Positions 40,162 to 54,066 are shown, counted from the first letter of the stretch. The stretch: 64,000 nt of DNA from Sinorhizobium numidicum (GCF_029892045.1 NZ_CP120368.1:3101501-3165500); one strand, 5' to 3'. Notes: a model not told the origin generated them from the letters alone. Made by a program: numbers and translations.

Positions 40162-41757
40162 TTATTCGATGTTGAACACCAGCGGCTTCGCCTGGCGGAC
40201 CGCCGGGTTCGCACGCAGCTTGTCGAGCACGATTTCAGAAACCGGACCGTCGACGTAAAGCAATGCGATCGCATCGCCGCCTGCCTTGTCGCGACCGAGC
40301 TGGAAGTTGGCGATGTTGACGTTGGCATCACCAAGGGTCGTGCCGATGAAACCGATCATGCCGGGAACGTCGGTGTTGGTGATATAGACCATGTGGGTTC
40401 CGACATCGGCATCGAGATTGATGCCCTTGATCTGGATGAAACGCGGCTTGCCGTCGGAGAAGACCGTACCGGCAACCGACCGGGTCTGGTTCGCCGTCCT
40501 TACGGTCAGCTTGATGTAGCCGTCGAAGACACCCGTCTTGTCGCGCTTGACCTCGGAAAGGATGATGCCCTTCTCTTTGATCATGATCGGCGCCGAGACC
40601 ATGTTGACGTCCGCTACCTGCGGGCGGATGAGACCGGCGAGCACCGCGCTCGTCAGTGCCTTGGTGTTCATCGCCGCCGTAGAGCCGTCATAGAGGATCT
40701 CGATTTCCTTGATCGCGCTTTCGGTCACCTGCCCGACAAAGGCGCCGAGGACGTCGGCGAGCCGGATGAAAGGCTTGAGGATCGGCGCCTCCTCGGCCGT
40801 GATCGATGGCATGTTGATGGCGTTGCTGACCGCACCCTTGACGAGATAGTCCGACATCTGCTCGGCGACCTGCAACGCCACGTTCTCCTGCGCCTCGGTG
40901 GTGGAAGCGCCGAGATGCGGGGTGCAGACGACGTTTGGCAGCCCGAAGAGCGGGCTCTCGGTGGCGGGTTCCACCTCGAAGACGTCGAAGCCGGCCCCGG
41001 CGACGTGACCTGACTTCAGCGCCTCGGCAAGCGCCTTTTCATCGACGAGCCCGCCGCGGGCGCAATTGATGATGCGGACGCCGGGCTTGGTCTTCGCAAT
41101 CGCTTCCGCGTTCAGGATGTTGCGCGTCCTGTCCGTGAGCGGCACGTGCAGGGTGATGAAGTCCGCCTGTGCGAGCAGTTCGTCGAGCTCGACCTTGACG
41201 ACGCCCATTTCCTCGGCCCGCTCTTTCGAGAGGAACGGATCGTAAGCGACCACATGCATCTTGAGGCCGATGGCGCGCGCGCAGACGATCGATCCGATAT
41301 TGCCGGCGCCAATGACGCCGAGCACCTTGCCGGTGATCTCGACCCCCATGAATTTCGACTTTTCCCACTTGCCGGCCTGGGTGGACCCATCAGCGGCGGG
41401 AAGCTGACGCGCGACGGCGAACATCAGCGCAATGGCGTGCTCGGCCGTGGTGATCGAATTGCCGAAGGGCGTGTTCATCACAATGATGCCGCGGCGCGAG
41501 GCTGCCGGAATATCGACATTGTCGACGCCGATGCCGGCGCGGCCGACCACCTTGAGATTGGTGGCGGCGGCAATCAGCTTCTCCGTCACCTTGGTGGCGG
41601 AGCGGATGGCGAGCCCATCATAATTGCCGATGATCTCGGCGAGGTTTTCCTTGTCCTTGCCAAGCTTCGGCTGGAAATCCACTTCGACGCCGCGGTCGCG
41701 AAAGATCTGGACGGCGGTTTCCGACAGTTCGTCGGATACGAGAACGCGAGGTGCCAT
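40162..41757 (-). CDS. serA: D-3-phosphoglycerate dehydrogenase
   Basis: A 531-residue enzyme catalysing the first step of serine synthesis. It has the NAD-binding GVIGAGNIGSIVCARA, the catalytic NCARGGLVDEKAL region, the long intervening domain and a C-terminal ACT domain (MIGFIGTTLGDANVNIANFQLGRD) for allosteric control. ATG at 41757 gives normal length. It lies 82 bases downstream of serC on the same strand, so both probably form an operon. Confidence 0.97.
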   Translation of the reverse strand: MAPRVLVSDELSETAVQIFRDRGVEVDFQPKLGKDKENLAEIIGNYDGLAIRSATKVTEKLIAAATNLKVVGRAGIGVDNVDIPAASRRGIIVMNTPFGNSITTAEHAIALMFAVARQLPAADGSTQAGKWEKSKFMGVEITGKVLGVIGAGNIGSIVCARAIGLKMHVVAYDPFLSKERAEEMGVVKVELDELLAQADFITLHVPLTDRTRNILNAEAIAKTKPGVRIINCARGGLVDEKALAEALKSGHVAGAGFDVFEVEPATESPLFGLPNVVCTPHLGASTTEAQENVALQVAEQMSDYLVKGAVSNAINMPSITAEEAPILKPFIRLADVLGAFVGQVTESAIKEIEILYDGSTAAMNTKALTSAVLAGLIRPQVADVNMVSAPIMIKEKGIILSEVKRDKTGVFDGYIKLTVRTANQTRSVAGTVFSDGKPRFIQIKGINLDADVGTHMVYITNTDVPGMIGFIGTTLGDANVNIANFQLGRDKAGGDAIALLYVDGPVSEIVLDKLRANPAVRQAKPLVFNIE

Positions 41758-41839
41758 GAAGGCCTCCTTGAGGATCAGGTCTGAACGGAACAATGGGTTG
41801 GCTTCGCCCCCTAAGAAGAGCGAAGCGCATCGCACGGGA

Positions 41840-43018
<1,179 letters not shown>

Positions 43019-43065
43019 AATGCTATCCTCTCAGATAGAAGCCCCTCGTTGGGGAGGGGTGTCCC
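43019..43065 (-). promoter_or_regulatory. serC leader RNA hairpins
   Basis: On the minus strand, two hairpins precede serC: CCCCT / AGGGG (or alternatively CCCC / GGGG with a 5-nt loop), then CTATC / GATAG enclosing TGAGAG. The second covers the ribosome site, leaving about 4 bases to the ATG. This agrees with the serC motif described upstream of serC-serA operons in alphaproteobacteria. The ligand, if any, is unknown. Confidence 0.65.
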
Positions 43066-43181
43066 GCCGCTGGGAATATTGTGGGCCGGAGAGGAAGTCA
43101 AGCGGCTCGCGTCGCTTTTAAAAAAATTTATGGCGCTGCGGGTACATCTGCCGAAGCCATAAGAGCGGGGCGGACCGATCT

Positions 43182-44021
43182 TTACCAGAGAGCGAAACGC
43201 AGACCGGCGCGAATTTCATGACGGGAAAGGCCGTCATCGTGCCCCTTGGCGCCGCTCGCGCCCGCCAGCGCCTCCGCCCCGAAACCGAACATGTCGCCGC
43301 CCGCAATGTGCGAGTAGCGGTAGCTGAGATCGAGTTTCAGCCGATCCGTCACGTCATAGGACACGCCGGCCATCAGCGCGTAGGTAAAGCGCCAGCTGTC
43401 CCGCCCTTCATAGGACGTTGCACCCGCCGCGCCAGAGCAGGCGCCGCCGCCCGCCACGCAGACTGAAGTTTCGCGAACCGTGTTCCAATTGATATTGGTC
43501 GCACCGATGCCGGCGCCGAGATAGGGCGTAAAGCCGGCAAGCGTCGCCAGATCGACATAACCGTTCGCCATCAGCCCAAGCGCCGAAAAATTAGCGCTGT
43601 GGGAAGAAGCGCAGGATGTTCCGGCCCCTTCGCCCGCACATGGAACCGCTGACAGCGACGAACCGTCGAAGCGGCCCTCGAAATATTCGGCCGTCAGATC
43701 GGCGCGAAAAACATCGGTAAATTGATGGCCGATGCCGATAGTCCCGGAAACGGGCTTGTCGAATCGGGCGCTATCGAAGGGAACGTTGCTGTAGTTGCCG
43801 GTTCCGCCGTCAAAAGTGCGATAGAAGGGATCGCCCTCGTCCCGCCAGCCCGCATAACCGATGTCGCCACGCAGATAGAGTTGGCCGCTGTCATTTGCCT
43901 CAGGCGAAATGGTTATCTCCGGCGCGTCGAGCAGATTTTCGTCATCAGCGGCCTGGGCGAGGCAGGGCAAGAACAGGCCGGCGCCCAGGACGATGCCGCA
44001 AATCCCGTTTCGCCAATTCAT
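43182..44021 (-). CDS. Outer-membrane beta-barrel protein (Omp25/RopB-like), first copy
   Basis: A 279-residue protein with a signal peptide (residues 1-24, cleavage after AQA) and an eight-stranded-barrel pattern ending in the aromatic LRFALW. Motifs shared with its neighbour at 44582: LYLRGDIGYAGW, a FTPYLGAGIG strand, WRFTYALMAGVSYDVT and LDLSYRYSHI. Likely a surface or structural porin-like protein of the opacity family. Two cysteine pairs are present in loops. Confidence 0.88.
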   Translation of the reverse strand: MNWRNGICGIVLGAGLFLPCLAQAADDENLLDAPEITISPEANDSGQLYLRGDIGYAGWRDEGDPFYRTFDGGTGNYSNVPFDSARFDKPVSGTIGIGHQFTDVFRADLTAEYFEGRFDGSSLSAVPCAGEGAGTSCASSHSANFSALGLMANGYVDLATLAGFTPYLGAGIGATNINWNTVRETSVCVAGGGACSGAAGATSYEGRDSWRFTYALMAGVSYDVTDRLKLDLSYRYSHIAGGDMFGFGAEALAGASGAKGHDDGLSRHEIRAGLRFALW

Positions 44022-44224
44022 GTCCCGCGCCCTCGCCAGTCGTCAACGCCATCCGAAAGTCATGGTGGCAAGCTCGCGTTAACTATTGGCAGGGACAAGT
44101 TAACCGTCGGTTAAGCATATTGATTGGGAAAAATTTAATGAATCCGGCACGGGGTGCTGAACCGCCGTTCGCCGAGAATGACTTTTCGGAGGGTCTAGCA
44201 AGCCAGGCATGACCTCTCGGCCCA

Positions 44225-44560
44225 TCATCGGCCACCGCCCGACATACGAGCATCCATATCCTTCGCGTAGGCATGAATGTCTGTGCGGCGAGACAGCGCT
44301 CGCACGAGCAGACCATTTTGGCCGACGATCGCCCTTGCCTCGGCGTACTTGCGTCCAGTGATTGCCTCAACCTCAGAGAAGGTCATTCCGATGTCAACAT
44401 CGCTGCCAGGAAGGAATTTTTGGGCCGGAGCGTCGTCCGCGTCTGGCAAGGAAATCCTCGATGCCGGGGCAGTATGGGCGAGGGTGACGAATGAATAAAT
44501 TATGCAGAAAGCGAGCTTTGCGCGTCTGACAAGACGCGCAAAGCTGTATGGCGGCCTCAC
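44225..44560 (-). CDS. Small exported protein, uncertain
   Basis: A 111-residue open frame with a hydrophobic N-terminal segment (LAFCIIYSFVTLAHTAPAS) that could be a signal peptide, then FSEVEAITGRKYAEARAIVGQ. The first 15 codons lie in a repeat-like palindrome near 44515-44540, which makes the start uncertain. No family is recognised. It may be a real but poorly conserved gene. Confidence 0.4.
   Translation of the reverse strand: MRPPYSFARLVRRAKLAFCIIYSFVTLAHTAPASRISLPDADDAPAQKFLPGSDVDIGMTFSEVEAITGRKYAEARAIVGQNGLLVRALSRRTDIHAYAKDMDARMSGGGR
44508..44548. repeat. Degenerate palindrome related to the two-palindrome repeat
   Basis: GCTTTGCGCGTCTGACAAGACGCGCAAAGC is a near-perfect dyad that resembles the first palindrome of the RIME1-like copies; the second palindrome is missing. 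Confidence 0.4.
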
Positions 44561-44581
44561 GAAGCGTACAGCTCGTAGCCT

Positions 44582-45409
44582 TTACTTATAGACGATCTGC
44601 TCCGGCGGCGGCGCATAGGGCGCTTCGCAGACGTTGCCGAAGGAATAGCGTAGGCCGGCCCGTGCCTCGTGCACATAGATGTCCTTGTCATAGGCCGGAC
44701 CACCGCCGAGATTATAGCCGAACATGTTGCCGCCGTTGATATGGCGGAAGCGGTATCCGACGTCAGCCTTGAGATTGCAGGTCAGGTCCACGGCGGTACC
44801 GGCCATCAGCGCATAGGTGAAGCGCCACTCGCTTCTACCGCGATGCTCGACCGTCGGATCGCAGTTCGTGGGATCGGTGACGTCGCAGCTCGTATTGCGC
44901 AGCGTGCCCCATTTCACGCGCGTGCCGCCGATACCGGCACCGACATAGGGTGTGAAGGCGCCGTAAGTGCCGATATCTACGTAGGCGTTGGCGAGCAGGC
45001 TCCAGGCTGACATCGACGCAACGTCGTTCGAGACGCAATTGACGGCGACACCGCAGCCGCCGCTGGTCGAGCCGTTGAAATCGGCCTTGCCGAGATAGTC
45101 GAGCGTGACGTCGGTGCGCAGGTAGTTGGTGATCTGGTAGCCGACACCGCCGCCGAGGACATAGGAGTCGTCCACATCGGCCCTGTCGAAGTCAACCAGG
45201 TTGCTGTTGGAGCCCTGGAAATAGTGCGCGCCGCGCAGGTCATTCCAGGCGTATCCGACATCGCCCCGCAAATACCAGCCGCTGGTCTGGACAACCTCCA
45301 CCGGCTGCTCGACGAACGGCGCCTCGGCGGGCGCCTGATAGACATCCGCTGCGTAAACTGACGTGCCGCTGAGCAGAATTGCAGCCACGCCACCTAAAAT
45401 CTTCTTCAT
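44582..45409 (-). CDS. Outer-membrane beta-barrel protein (Omp25/RopB-like), second copy
   Basis: A 275-residue protein with a signal peptide (MKKILGGVAAILLSGTSVYA). The mature protein shows WYLRGDVGYAWNDL, FTPYVGAGIGGTRV, EWRFTYALMAGTAVDLT and a final HEARAGLRYSFG. The pattern is shared with the protein at 43182, so they arose by duplication or belong to a common surface-antigen family. The ATG at 45409 is set by the signal peptide; the frame is open 27 codons upstream. Confidence 0.88.
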   Translation of the reverse strand: MKKILGGVAAILLSGTSVYAADVYQAPAEAPFVEQPVEVVQTSGWYLRGDVGYAWNDLRGAHYFQGSNSNLVDFDRADVDDSYVLGGGVGYQITNYLRTDVTLDYLGKADFNGSTSGGCGVAVNCVSNDVASMSAWSLLANAYVDIGTYGAFTPYVGAGIGGTRVKWGTLRNTSCDVTDPTNCDPTVEHRGRSEWRFTYALMAGTAVDLTCNLKADVGYRFRHINGGNMFGYNLGGGPAYDKDIYVHEARAGLRYSFGNVCEAPYAPPPEQIVYK

Positions 45410-45695
45410 GCCCCACCCCAATACATTAGAATATCCTTGCTCGGCTGACTCGCATACGGAGCGGTCAGACCAGATGCTTGGAGTGCACAATGCAGGGGAA
45501 AGGTTAAGCCGCGATTAACTACAAAAATTTACTCTGAATGTTAATACTTCTGAGTATTCGCCCATGGGCAGACTTGAGGGGGCGCGGAAGAGTATGAAGC
45601 GCGCGCCAGCCGGTTCAATAGATTGAGGCGCGGAGTGCGGGCGGAAGCCGCACATGTCGCGCCTCATCGGTTCTCTATTGGAGTAACAACTTTGA

Positions 45696-47048
45696 TCAGG
45701 CGGCGCTGCGCACGCTGCCGATCACATTGACCAGTTGGTCGACGATGCGCTCGACTTGACGGCGGTCGTCGCCTTCCGCCATCACCCGGATCAATGGCTC
45801 GGTGCCGGAAGGACGGATCAGGAGACGGCCGCTCTTGGCAAGCTCCGCCTCGGCGTCGGCGATCGCCTGCTGCACGGTCGGATGCTCGAGGGGTTTGCCC
45901 GCCGAAATGCGTACATTCTTCAAGACTTGCGGCACCGCCTCGAAGCGATGGCAAACCTCGCTAACCGTTTTGCCCTGCCGCTTGACCACGGCAAGGATCT
46001 GCAATGCCGCCACCAGGCCGTCGCCCGTCGTGCCGAAGTCGGAGAGCACGATATGGCCCGACTGCTCGCCGCCGACGTTCAAACCATCCTGGCGCATCTG
46101 TTCGACGACATAGCGGTCGCCGACCTTGGTGCGGTGCAGCCCGATCCCGCGCTGCTGCAGGTAGCGCTCGAGGCCGAGATTCGACATCACGGTTGCCGCG
46201 ATGCCGCCCCCCTTCAGCATGCCGTCGGCCGCCCAGCTATCGGCGATCACCGCCATGAGCTGATCTCCGTCGACCACCGTGCCGTTTTCATCGACGATCA
46301 GAACCCGATCGGCGTCCCCGTCGAGCGCGATGCCGATATCCGCCCTCACCTCGTGAACCTTCTTCTGCAAGGCGGCCGGGTGTGTCGAGCCGCATTCGAG
46401 GTTGATGTTGACGCCGTTCGGTTCGGTGCCGACGGTTACCACCTCGGCGCCGAGTTCCCAAAGGGCAGACGGGGCGACCTTGTAGGCGGCACCGTTGGCG
46501 CAATCGATGGCGATCCTCAGCCCCTTCAGCGTGACATCGCGCGGAAGCGTCCGCTTCGCCTGTTCGATATAGCGGTAGATGTCGCCGTCGACGCGCTTGG
46601 CACGGCCGATATCCTCGGGTTTGGCGAGCTGCCCAGACATGTCCTGATCGATGAGCCCCTCGATCTTCTCCTCGATGTCGTCGGAGAGCTTGTAGCCATC
46701 AGGGCCGAACAGCTTGATGCCGTTGTCACGGAAAGGATTGTGCGAGGCGGAGATCATCACGCCGATATCCGCACGCAGCGACCGCGTCAGCATGGCAACG
46801 CCCGGCGTCGGGATGGGGCCAAGCAGGAAAACATCGAGGCCGGCGGCCGTGAAGCCCGCAACCATGGCGTTCTCGAGCATATAGCCCGAAAGGCGCGTGT
46901 CCTTGCCGATCACCACGCGGTGGCGATGCGCGCCATTCCTGAAAATCGTTCCGACAGCAATGCCGACCCGCATGGCGAGGTCCGGCGTCATGGGAAAAAT
47001 ATTGGACTGCCCGCGAATGCCGTCGGTGCCGAAATATTTACGCTTCAT
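45696..47048 (-). CDS. glmM: Phosphoglucosamine mutase
   Basis: A 450-residue enzyme making glucosamine-1-phosphate for peptidoglycan and lipopolysaccharide. The start [16 protein letters not shown], the active serine loop [17 protein letters not shown], the metal loop [16 protein letters not shown] and the [15 protein letters not shown] motif are present. The ATG at 47048 gives the usual length. It lies downstream of ftsH, a common order. Confidence 0.97.
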   Translation of the reverse strand: MKRKYFGTDGIRGQSNIFPMTPDLAMRVGIAVGTIFRNGAHRHRVVIGKDTRLSGYMLENAMVAGFTAAGLDVFLLGPIPTPGVAMLTRSLRADIGVMISASHNPFRDNGIKLFGPDGYKLSDDIEEKIEGLIDQDMSGQLAKPEDIGRAKRVDGDIYRYIEQAKRTLPRDVTLKGLRIAIDCANGAAYKVAPSALWELGAEVVTVGTEPNGVNINLECGSTHPAALQKKVHEVRADIGIALDGDADRVLIVDENGTVVDGDQLMAVIADSWAADGMLKGGGIAATVMSNLGLERYLQQRGIGLHRTKVGDRYVVEQMRQDGLNVGGEQSGHIVLSDFGTTGDGLVAALQILAVVKRQGKTVSEVCHRFEAVPQVLKNVRISAGKPLEHPTVQQAIADAEAELAKSGRLLIRPSGTEPLIRVMAEGDDRRQVERIVDQLVNVIGSVRSAA

Positions 47049-47157
47049 AAGAACTCCATCGTCCTGCTTCGGCAGGATCTCTTTTGCCGGACGCATATGT
47101 CTGCGCGTTGCGCGACTGGTTTTCATGTTTCCGGGACCTCGCCTGCCGGCATAGCTC

Positions 47158-47214
47158 CAGAGCGGAATGAGGAAAAGTGTGAAGCGGTTTCCGCCCGCAT
47201 TCCGCCCCAGGTTT
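47158..47214. repeat. Partial copy of the second intergenic repeat
   Basis: The sequence CCAGAGCGGAATGAGGAAAAGTG through TTTCCGCCCGCATTCCGCCCC parallels the first part of the element at 26045. The long dyad of that copy is missing here. Confidence 0.45.
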
Positions 47215-47354
47215 ATTAAAATATCCGCCCCAATCGAATCGAGAAATCGAGCGTGTTTTGCGCCATCTTTGGCACAAAGCGCAACAATCATATCATCAGA
47301 AATCATTACAGCGCGTTACCAAGCACGCAAGAATAGCTGATAACCGAAGCAAAC

Positions 47355-47386
47355 AAAAAAGCCGCCGCTCTCAGGAGCGGCGGCTT
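47355..47386 (-). terminator. ftsH terminator
   Basis: On the minus strand a 12-bp stem (AAGCCGCCGCTC / GAGCGGCGGCTT, 4-nt loop) runs into TTTTTTG, about 24 bases past the ftsH stop. Confidence 0.93.
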
Positions 47387-47409
47387 CGATATTTGCAACT
47401 TGTTGCAAG

Positions 47410-49347
<1,938 letters not shown>

Positions 49348-49447
49348 CGAACTCCCCGGAACCTGTGGCAGCCCGCGCGTTCGTCGGGCTACAGTCTTGT
49401 TCCTTAACATAGGGTTCCGCCGCCGCCTTGCCAAGGCAAACCGCCGG

Positions 49448-50794
49448 CTACCCCTCCATTTCTGTCAAAACATCGTGAACCGGCGGAGCAGGATATCGAT
49501 CACGCCCGAACAACGCGGCGACCGCATCAGCCATGATCCTGTCGAAACCCGGCAAAAAGGTGTCGTAAAGGGCGATGCGGCACTCGACTTTCGCCGGAAT
49601 GCTGTCTGGGCCAATGCTGTGTGGGCCGAGGCTCTCCGCTGGCCTGACACGCGGTGCCACTTGCGAGGCCCGTTTGGCAACCCCTTTCGGTACGCCTGCG
49701 TCAATAAGTCTCTGCTCACATAGCGCGCCCCTCATCTCCGGCGTAACGGTCAATGCGGGGCCCTCGCTTGTTACATTGAAGCGCCCGTCCCAGAGTGCGT
49801 GCCCGCCTCGAGCAATGGCGAGGACCGGTAGGTCACGCGGCTCTCGGTAGAGATAAAGGCCACTCCTGCGCCGGTCGAACACCACGCGTGCCGCCGTCAT
49901 GCGGCCCGGCTCACCCGTTTTCAGAAAGGCCGAAAGGCGCTCGATCGTTGCGCGCGCCGGCAGGTGCTCGCGCCCGCCGAGCACGGCGGCGACCGACAGG
50001 AGCGCGCGGCGCCAGTCCCTATCGTCCATCTTGCCGGCCTGCGTGGCGGCGACCTCCGCCACCAAGGCTCGGTGCACCTGTATATGCCTGCCGATCAGCG
50101 CGGCTGCCCGCGCTGAGGAGGCGGCCCGCTGCAATCCGCTACCTGGAAGCACCGGGGCTTGGTCGGATACTGCCAGCCGCGCACGCACGCGGACGCGTTC
50201 GAACTGCGGATTGGCATTGCTCGGATCGTCGAGCCAGCCGACGCCGCGCGCCTGAAGAAAGCTTCGTATTTCCGCGCGGCTCAGATGGAGGAATGGTCTC
50301 AAGACCCAGATCCGGCGCTCAAAAAGCACCATGTCCGCCATGCCTGCCGCGCCCTGCCCCTCGCCGGTATCGCGTGTGCCCCGCATGGCGATCGTCTCGC
50401 GCTGATCATCGCGTGTATGTCCGGTGGCGATGCAATCGGCGCCCAATTCTGCGGCGGCTTCGGCCAGCAGTTCGTAGCGCTTCTCGCGCGCAGCCGCCTG
50501 AATACCGGTCAGGGGTTTGTCGCCGTGCCAACGGCGAATGCTGTGGGCAATGCCAAGCTGTGCGCAGAACGCCGCGACATCTTCGGCCTCCTTGGCAGAG
50601 TCCGGTCTCAGCGCGTGATCGACGGTGCAGGCGGCGAGCGAAAATCCGCTCTGACCTTCGCTCTCGATCACCGAATGCAGAGCGAGCAGCAGCCCCTTGG
50701 AATCGCTTCCGCCGGAGACGGCGACAAGAATCCGGCAAGGTTTGACGAAGAATTTGAGAAAACGTTTGGCCGTTTCGATGACGGCGTCAGGCAT
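49448..50794 (-). CDS. tilS: tRNA(Ile)-lysidine synthase TilS
   Basis: A 448-residue enzyme converting C34 of tRNA-Ile2(CAU) to lysidine so that it reads AUA. The ATP-binding [13 protein letters not shown] motif is at about residue 27, and [16 protein letters not shown] is conserved. The C-terminal part is divergent, as in other rhizobial TilS. It follows cpoB with an 11-base gap and precedes ftsH. Confidence 0.92.
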   Translation of the reverse strand: MPDAVIETAKRFLKFFVKPCRILVAVSGGSDSKGLLLALHSVIESEGQSGFSLAACTVDHALRPDSAKEAEDVAAFCAQLGIAHSIRRWHGDKPLTGIQAAAREKRYELLAEAAAELGADCIATGHTRDDQRETIAMRGTRDTGEGQGAAGMADMVLFERRIWVLRPFLHLSRAEIRSFLQARGVGWLDDPSNANPQFERVRVRARLAVSDQAPVLPGSGLQRAASSARAAALIGRHIQVHRALVAEVAATQAGKMDDRDWRRALLSVAAVLGGREHLPARATIERLSAFLKTGEPGRMTAARVVFDRRRSGLYLYREPRDLPVLAIARGGHALWDGRFNVTSEGPALTVTPEMRGALCEQRLIDAGVPKGVAKRASQVAPRVRPAESLGPHSIGPDSIPAKVECRIALYDTFLPGFDRIMADAVAALFGRDRYPAPPVHDVLTEMEG

Positions 50795-50805
50795 GTGGGC
50801 GGGCC

Positions 50806-51822
50806 TCAGCAGCCAAAACGGCTCTGCTCGCTCGTAACCTTCGCCTTCACGGCGGGCGATGCCTTGGGATAGCGTTTGTTCACCTCGCGCAATGTCGCGC
50901 AGGCAGTTTCCTTGTTGTCGAGGGCACCGAGCGACATACCGAGCTTCAACAGCATTTCCGGTGCTTTCGGCGACTTGCCGTGAGCCTGATGCGCGTTCAG
51001 AAAAGTCTTTGCGGCATCGCTGTATTTGCCTTGCGAATACTGTGCCTCACCCATCCAGAAGCTCGCGTCAGCCGCCTTATCGCCATTCGGGAAAGCTTCG
51101 AGATAGCCGCGGAACTCCTGCTCGGCCGTGCCGTAGTCGCCCGAGAGCACGTGTCCGTAGCCCGACTGGTAAAGATCGCCGGGATTGTCGAGAGAAGCCG
51201 TTTGCTGCTCGCTTCCCGGATTGCCATTGAGCCCGTCGCCCTGATTCACCGCGCCTGTATCCACGCCCGGCAGCGTGGCATTGACCCCCGGCGCCTCCGC
51301 TGTCGCCGAGACGGGGTTCCCGCTTTCGTCGAAAATGATCTGGCCGAGCGTCGTCGGCGGCGCGGCGCCTGTCGAATCTGGATTGGCGGGGGCCATGTCG
51401 CTGTCAGCGTCCGGAGCGGACATGGTCTGGCTATCCGTCACCTCTGGGGTGACGGACGCCTGATCGCTGGATTTCGGCGTTTCAAGTGCGCCGCTCTTCT
51501 TTGAGGAGGACTTGCCGCTTTCGAGATCCTGAAAACGGAATTCGTTGTCCTCCTGAAACTTCCTGATCTGTTCCTGCATCTGCAGCAGTTGGAAGCTCAT
51601 TTCCTCGATACGCCCGTTGAGCGAGCGGATCTGTTCCTCGAGTTGGCCGACCCGTGCAATATCGGGTGATTGCACATTCACCACCGGCAGGTCACGTTTG
51701 CTGGCGGCATCGGTATGAGCCGCGCGGGCAAAGAGCCCGGAAAGTGGCATGGCATTCGCCGTTGAGCCGAGGGCCGAAAAGGCCACCAGGCTAACCAGTC
51801 CTGCCACGACAAATTGTTTCAT
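50806..51822 (-). CDS. cpoB: Cell division coordinator CpoB (YbgF)
   Basis: A 338-residue periplasmic protein. Signal peptide (residues 1-24, cleavage after ANA), an N-terminal coiled coil (VGQLEEQIRSLNGRIEEMSFQLLQMQEQIRK), a low-complexity linker, then TPR repeats (DLYQSGYGHVLSGDYGTAEQEF and ASFWMGEAQYSQGKYSDAAKTF). It links Tol-Pal to peptidoglycan synthesis. The ATG at 51822 is set by the signal peptide; the open frame upstream is not conserved. Last gene of the tol-pal cluster. Confidence 0.93.
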   Translation of the reverse strand: MKQFVVAGLVSLVAFSALGSTANAMPLSGLFARAAHTDAASKRDLPVVNVQSPDIARVGQLEEQIRSLNGRIEEMSFQLLQMQEQIRKFQEDNEFRFQDLESGKSSSKKSGALETPKSSDQASVTPEVTDSQTMSAPDADSDMAPANPDSTGAAPPTTLGQIIFDESGNPVSATAEAPGVNATLPGVDTGAVNQGDGLNGNPGSEQQTASLDNPGDLYQSGYGHVLSGDYGTAEQEFRGYLEAFPNGDKAADASFWMGEAQYSQGKYSDAAKTFLNAHQAHGKSPKAPEMLLKLGMSLGALDNKETACATLREVNKRYPKASPAVKAKVTSEQSRFGC

Positions 51823-52016
51823 TTCATTTGTCCTGTTCGAATACCGATTTCCCATCCCTACAATCGCGGTCCGCAATACATTCGCCGATTCCATGGGTGA
51901 GAGCCGCACAGTTTTCCAATTGCCGTGAAAAAGCAACGGAGTTCGGCCAAAGTGTGGTGAAAAAGAAAAGGCGGCCCGTGGCCGCCCCTTCAAATTCATT
52001 TTCAGCGACCGAATGA

Positions 52017-52547
52017 TCAGCTTCCGGCGCCGCCAAGAACGGTGACGGCACGGCGGTTCTGCGACCAGCAGGAGATATCGTCGCAGACGGCGACCGGCTT
52101 TTCCTTGCCGTAGGAGATCGTGCGCATGCGGTTTGCGGGAACGCCGCGGCTGACGAGATAGTCGCGGGTCGCCGCAGCGCGGCGGGCACCGAGCGCCAGA
52201 TTGTACTCGCGCGTACCGCGCTCGTCGGCATGGCCTTCGACCGTGATCGCATAATTCGGGTATCTCGCCAGCCATTGGGCCTGACGGTCGAGCGTTGCCT
52301 GGGCGTCGGCGCGAATGGAGGTCGAGTCCGTGTCGAAGAAGATGCGGTCGCCGACATTTACGGTGAAGTCCTGCTGCGAGCCCGGCGTTGCTGCACCTGC
52401 GCCCAGGCCGAGCCCGGCGGCATCGTTCGGCAGGTTCTTCTTCGAGGCGCAGCCAGCAAGGGCAAGCGTCATGAAGAGAGCGATCATGACCGGATTGCGG
52501 GCGATGGTCTGCATGCGGCTTGCTGCCGGGGTGTCAATTCGGCTCAT
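52017..52547 (-). CDS. pal: Peptidoglycan-associated lipoprotein Pal
   Basis: A 176-residue outer-membrane lipoprotein. The lipobox is LAGC at about residues 30-33. The OmpA-like domain shows RIFFDTDSTSIRADA, ITVEGHADERGTREYNLALGARRA and the final RRAVTVL. It anchors the outer membrane to peptidoglycan and works with TolB. It lies 184 bases after tolB on the same strand. Confidence 0.96.
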   Translation of the reverse strand: MSRIDTPAASRMQTIARNPVMIALFMTLALAGCASKKNLPNDAAGLGLGAGAATPGSQQDFTVNVGDRIFFDTDSTSIRADAQATLDRQAQWLARYPNYAITVEGHADERGTREYNLALGARRAAATRDYLVSRGVPANRMRTISYGKEKPVAVCDDISCWSQNRRAVTVLGGAGS

Positions 52548-52731
52548 GGGCCGGGTCTCCTTGAGAAGTGTCTGAATTCACGGTTGCCAGACTGTAACCG
52601 GAAGCGGTTAATTGCTTTTCAACAGATATGGTTAACAAATCGACAATCTGCGTACGGCGCCTGCTACACCAGCACTTTGCGGCGAGAAAGCGGCACATTC
52701 GCCACATTCCTCGGCGCAAAAGCTTTCGCCA

Positions 52732-54042
52732 CTACTCCATCAGTGGCGACCAGGCGGGATCGGATGCAAAGCCTTGCGTCTGGATCAGTTGCTCGTTGTA
52801 GCCCGTCAGGTCGATGGAATAGAGCTGCGGACCGCCGGCGCCGGCGTTCTGGCGGAAGAACATCAGCACGCGGCCGTTCGGCGCCCAGGTGGGACCCTCA
52901 TTGTGGAAGCCGGTGGTGAGGATGCGCTCGCCCGAACCGTCCGTTTTCATGACCCCGATCGAGAACTTGCCGCCCGACTGCTTGGTGAAAGCGATGAGAT
53001 CGCCGCGCGGAGACCAGACCGGCGTCGAATAGGAGCCATCGCCGAAGGAAATGCGCGTCTGGCCGGAACCGTCGGCGCCCATGACATAGAGCTGCTGCTT
53101 GCCGCCGCGGTCGCTTTCGAAGACGATTCGGCTGCCGTCGGGCGAATAGGACGGCGACGTATCGATGGCCGCCGTGTTGGTCAGCCGTGTCGTGGTCCGC
53201 GAGCGCAGATCCATCGTGTAGATATTGGCGTTGCCTTCCTGCTGCAGGCTCATGATCACCCGCTGGCCGTCCGGCGAAAAGCGCGGCGCAAATGTCATGC
53301 CCGGAAAGTTGCCGACCACCTCGCGCTGCCCGGTTTCGAGCTGCAGCAGATAAACGCGCGGCTGCTCGTTCTCGAAGGACATATAGGTGATTTCTTGCCG
53401 GTTCGGAGAGAAGCGCGGCGTCAGCACCAGGTTGTTGTTGTTCGTGAGGGCGCGCGCATTGGCGCCGTCCTGATCCATGATCGCGAGCTGACGTTTGCGC
53501 GCATTCTTCGGGCCGCTTTCGGCAACATAGACGATGCGGGTGTCGAAATAGCCCTTTTCGCCGGTAATTCTCTCGTAGATCGCATCGGCGATGATGTGCG
53601 CCACGCGGCGCCAGTTTTCCGGCTGCGTGTAGAACTGCTGGCCCAGCATCTGCTGGCCGGCGAAGGTATCCCACAGGCGGAATTCCGCCTTCAGTCTGCC
53701 GTCGCCTTCCTGGGTGACGCGACCGGTGACCAGCGCCTGGGCGTTGATCACCTTCCAGTCTTCAAATCGCGGTGGCGCATCCGGGTTGGCAATCTTCTCG
53801 ATGAAGGCCCCCTTGCCGATCGGGGCGAAGAGGCCGGAGCGCTTGAGATCCGCGGCGACGACATCGGAGATCTTCTGCCCGAGTTCGCCTTGCAGGAAAT
53901 CGGTCACAGCGATCGGCAGCGGCTCGACGTTACCCTTGTTGATGTTGATCTCGACGAGCGCGTTCGCCGGCGAGGCAATGAGCCCGCAGCCTGCGAACAG
54001 CACCATCAGGAGGCGGAAAAAATTGCGTCTCAGCATTTCCAT
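52732..54042 (-). CDS. tolB: Tol-Pal system protein TolB
   Basis: A 436-residue periplasmic protein with a signal peptide (cleavage after ANA at about residue 28), an N-terminal domain ([30 protein letters not shown]) and a six-bladed propeller with repeated SPDG motifs ([38 protein letters not shown]). It transfers signals between TolA and Pal. It is 24 bases downstream of tolA. Confidence 0.96.
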   Translation of the reverse strand: MEMLRRNFFRLLMVLFAGCGLIASPANALVEININKGNVEPLPIAVTDFLQGELGQKISDVVAADLKRSGLFAPIGKGAFIEKIANPDAPPRFEDWKVINAQALVTGRVTQEGDGRLKAEFRLWDTFAGQQMLGQQFYTQPENWRRVAHIIADAIYERITGEKGYFDTRIVYVAESGPKNARKRQLAIMDQDGANARALTNNNNLVLTPRFSPNRQEITYMSFENEQPRVYLLQLETGQREVVGNFPGMTFAPRFSPDGQRVIMSLQQEGNANIYTMDLRSRTTTRLTNTAAIDTSPSYSPDGSRIVFESDRGGKQQLYVMGADGSGQTRISFGDGSYSTPVWSPRGDLIAFTKQSGGKFSIGVMKTDGSGERILTTGFHNEGPTWAPNGRVLMFFRQNAGAGGPQLYSIDLTGYNEQLIQTQGFASDPAWSPLME

Positions 54043-54066
54043 AAAGCCTTTCAGCCTTTCAGTTTC

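Noticed and set aside
44225..44560. Small frame as a confident secreted protein
   Set aside because: Its first codons lie in a repeat-like palindrome, so it is kept only at low confidence.
45735..47219. 494-codon plus-strand frame opposite glmM
   Set aside because: Shadow frame of glmM with no ribosome site or domain.
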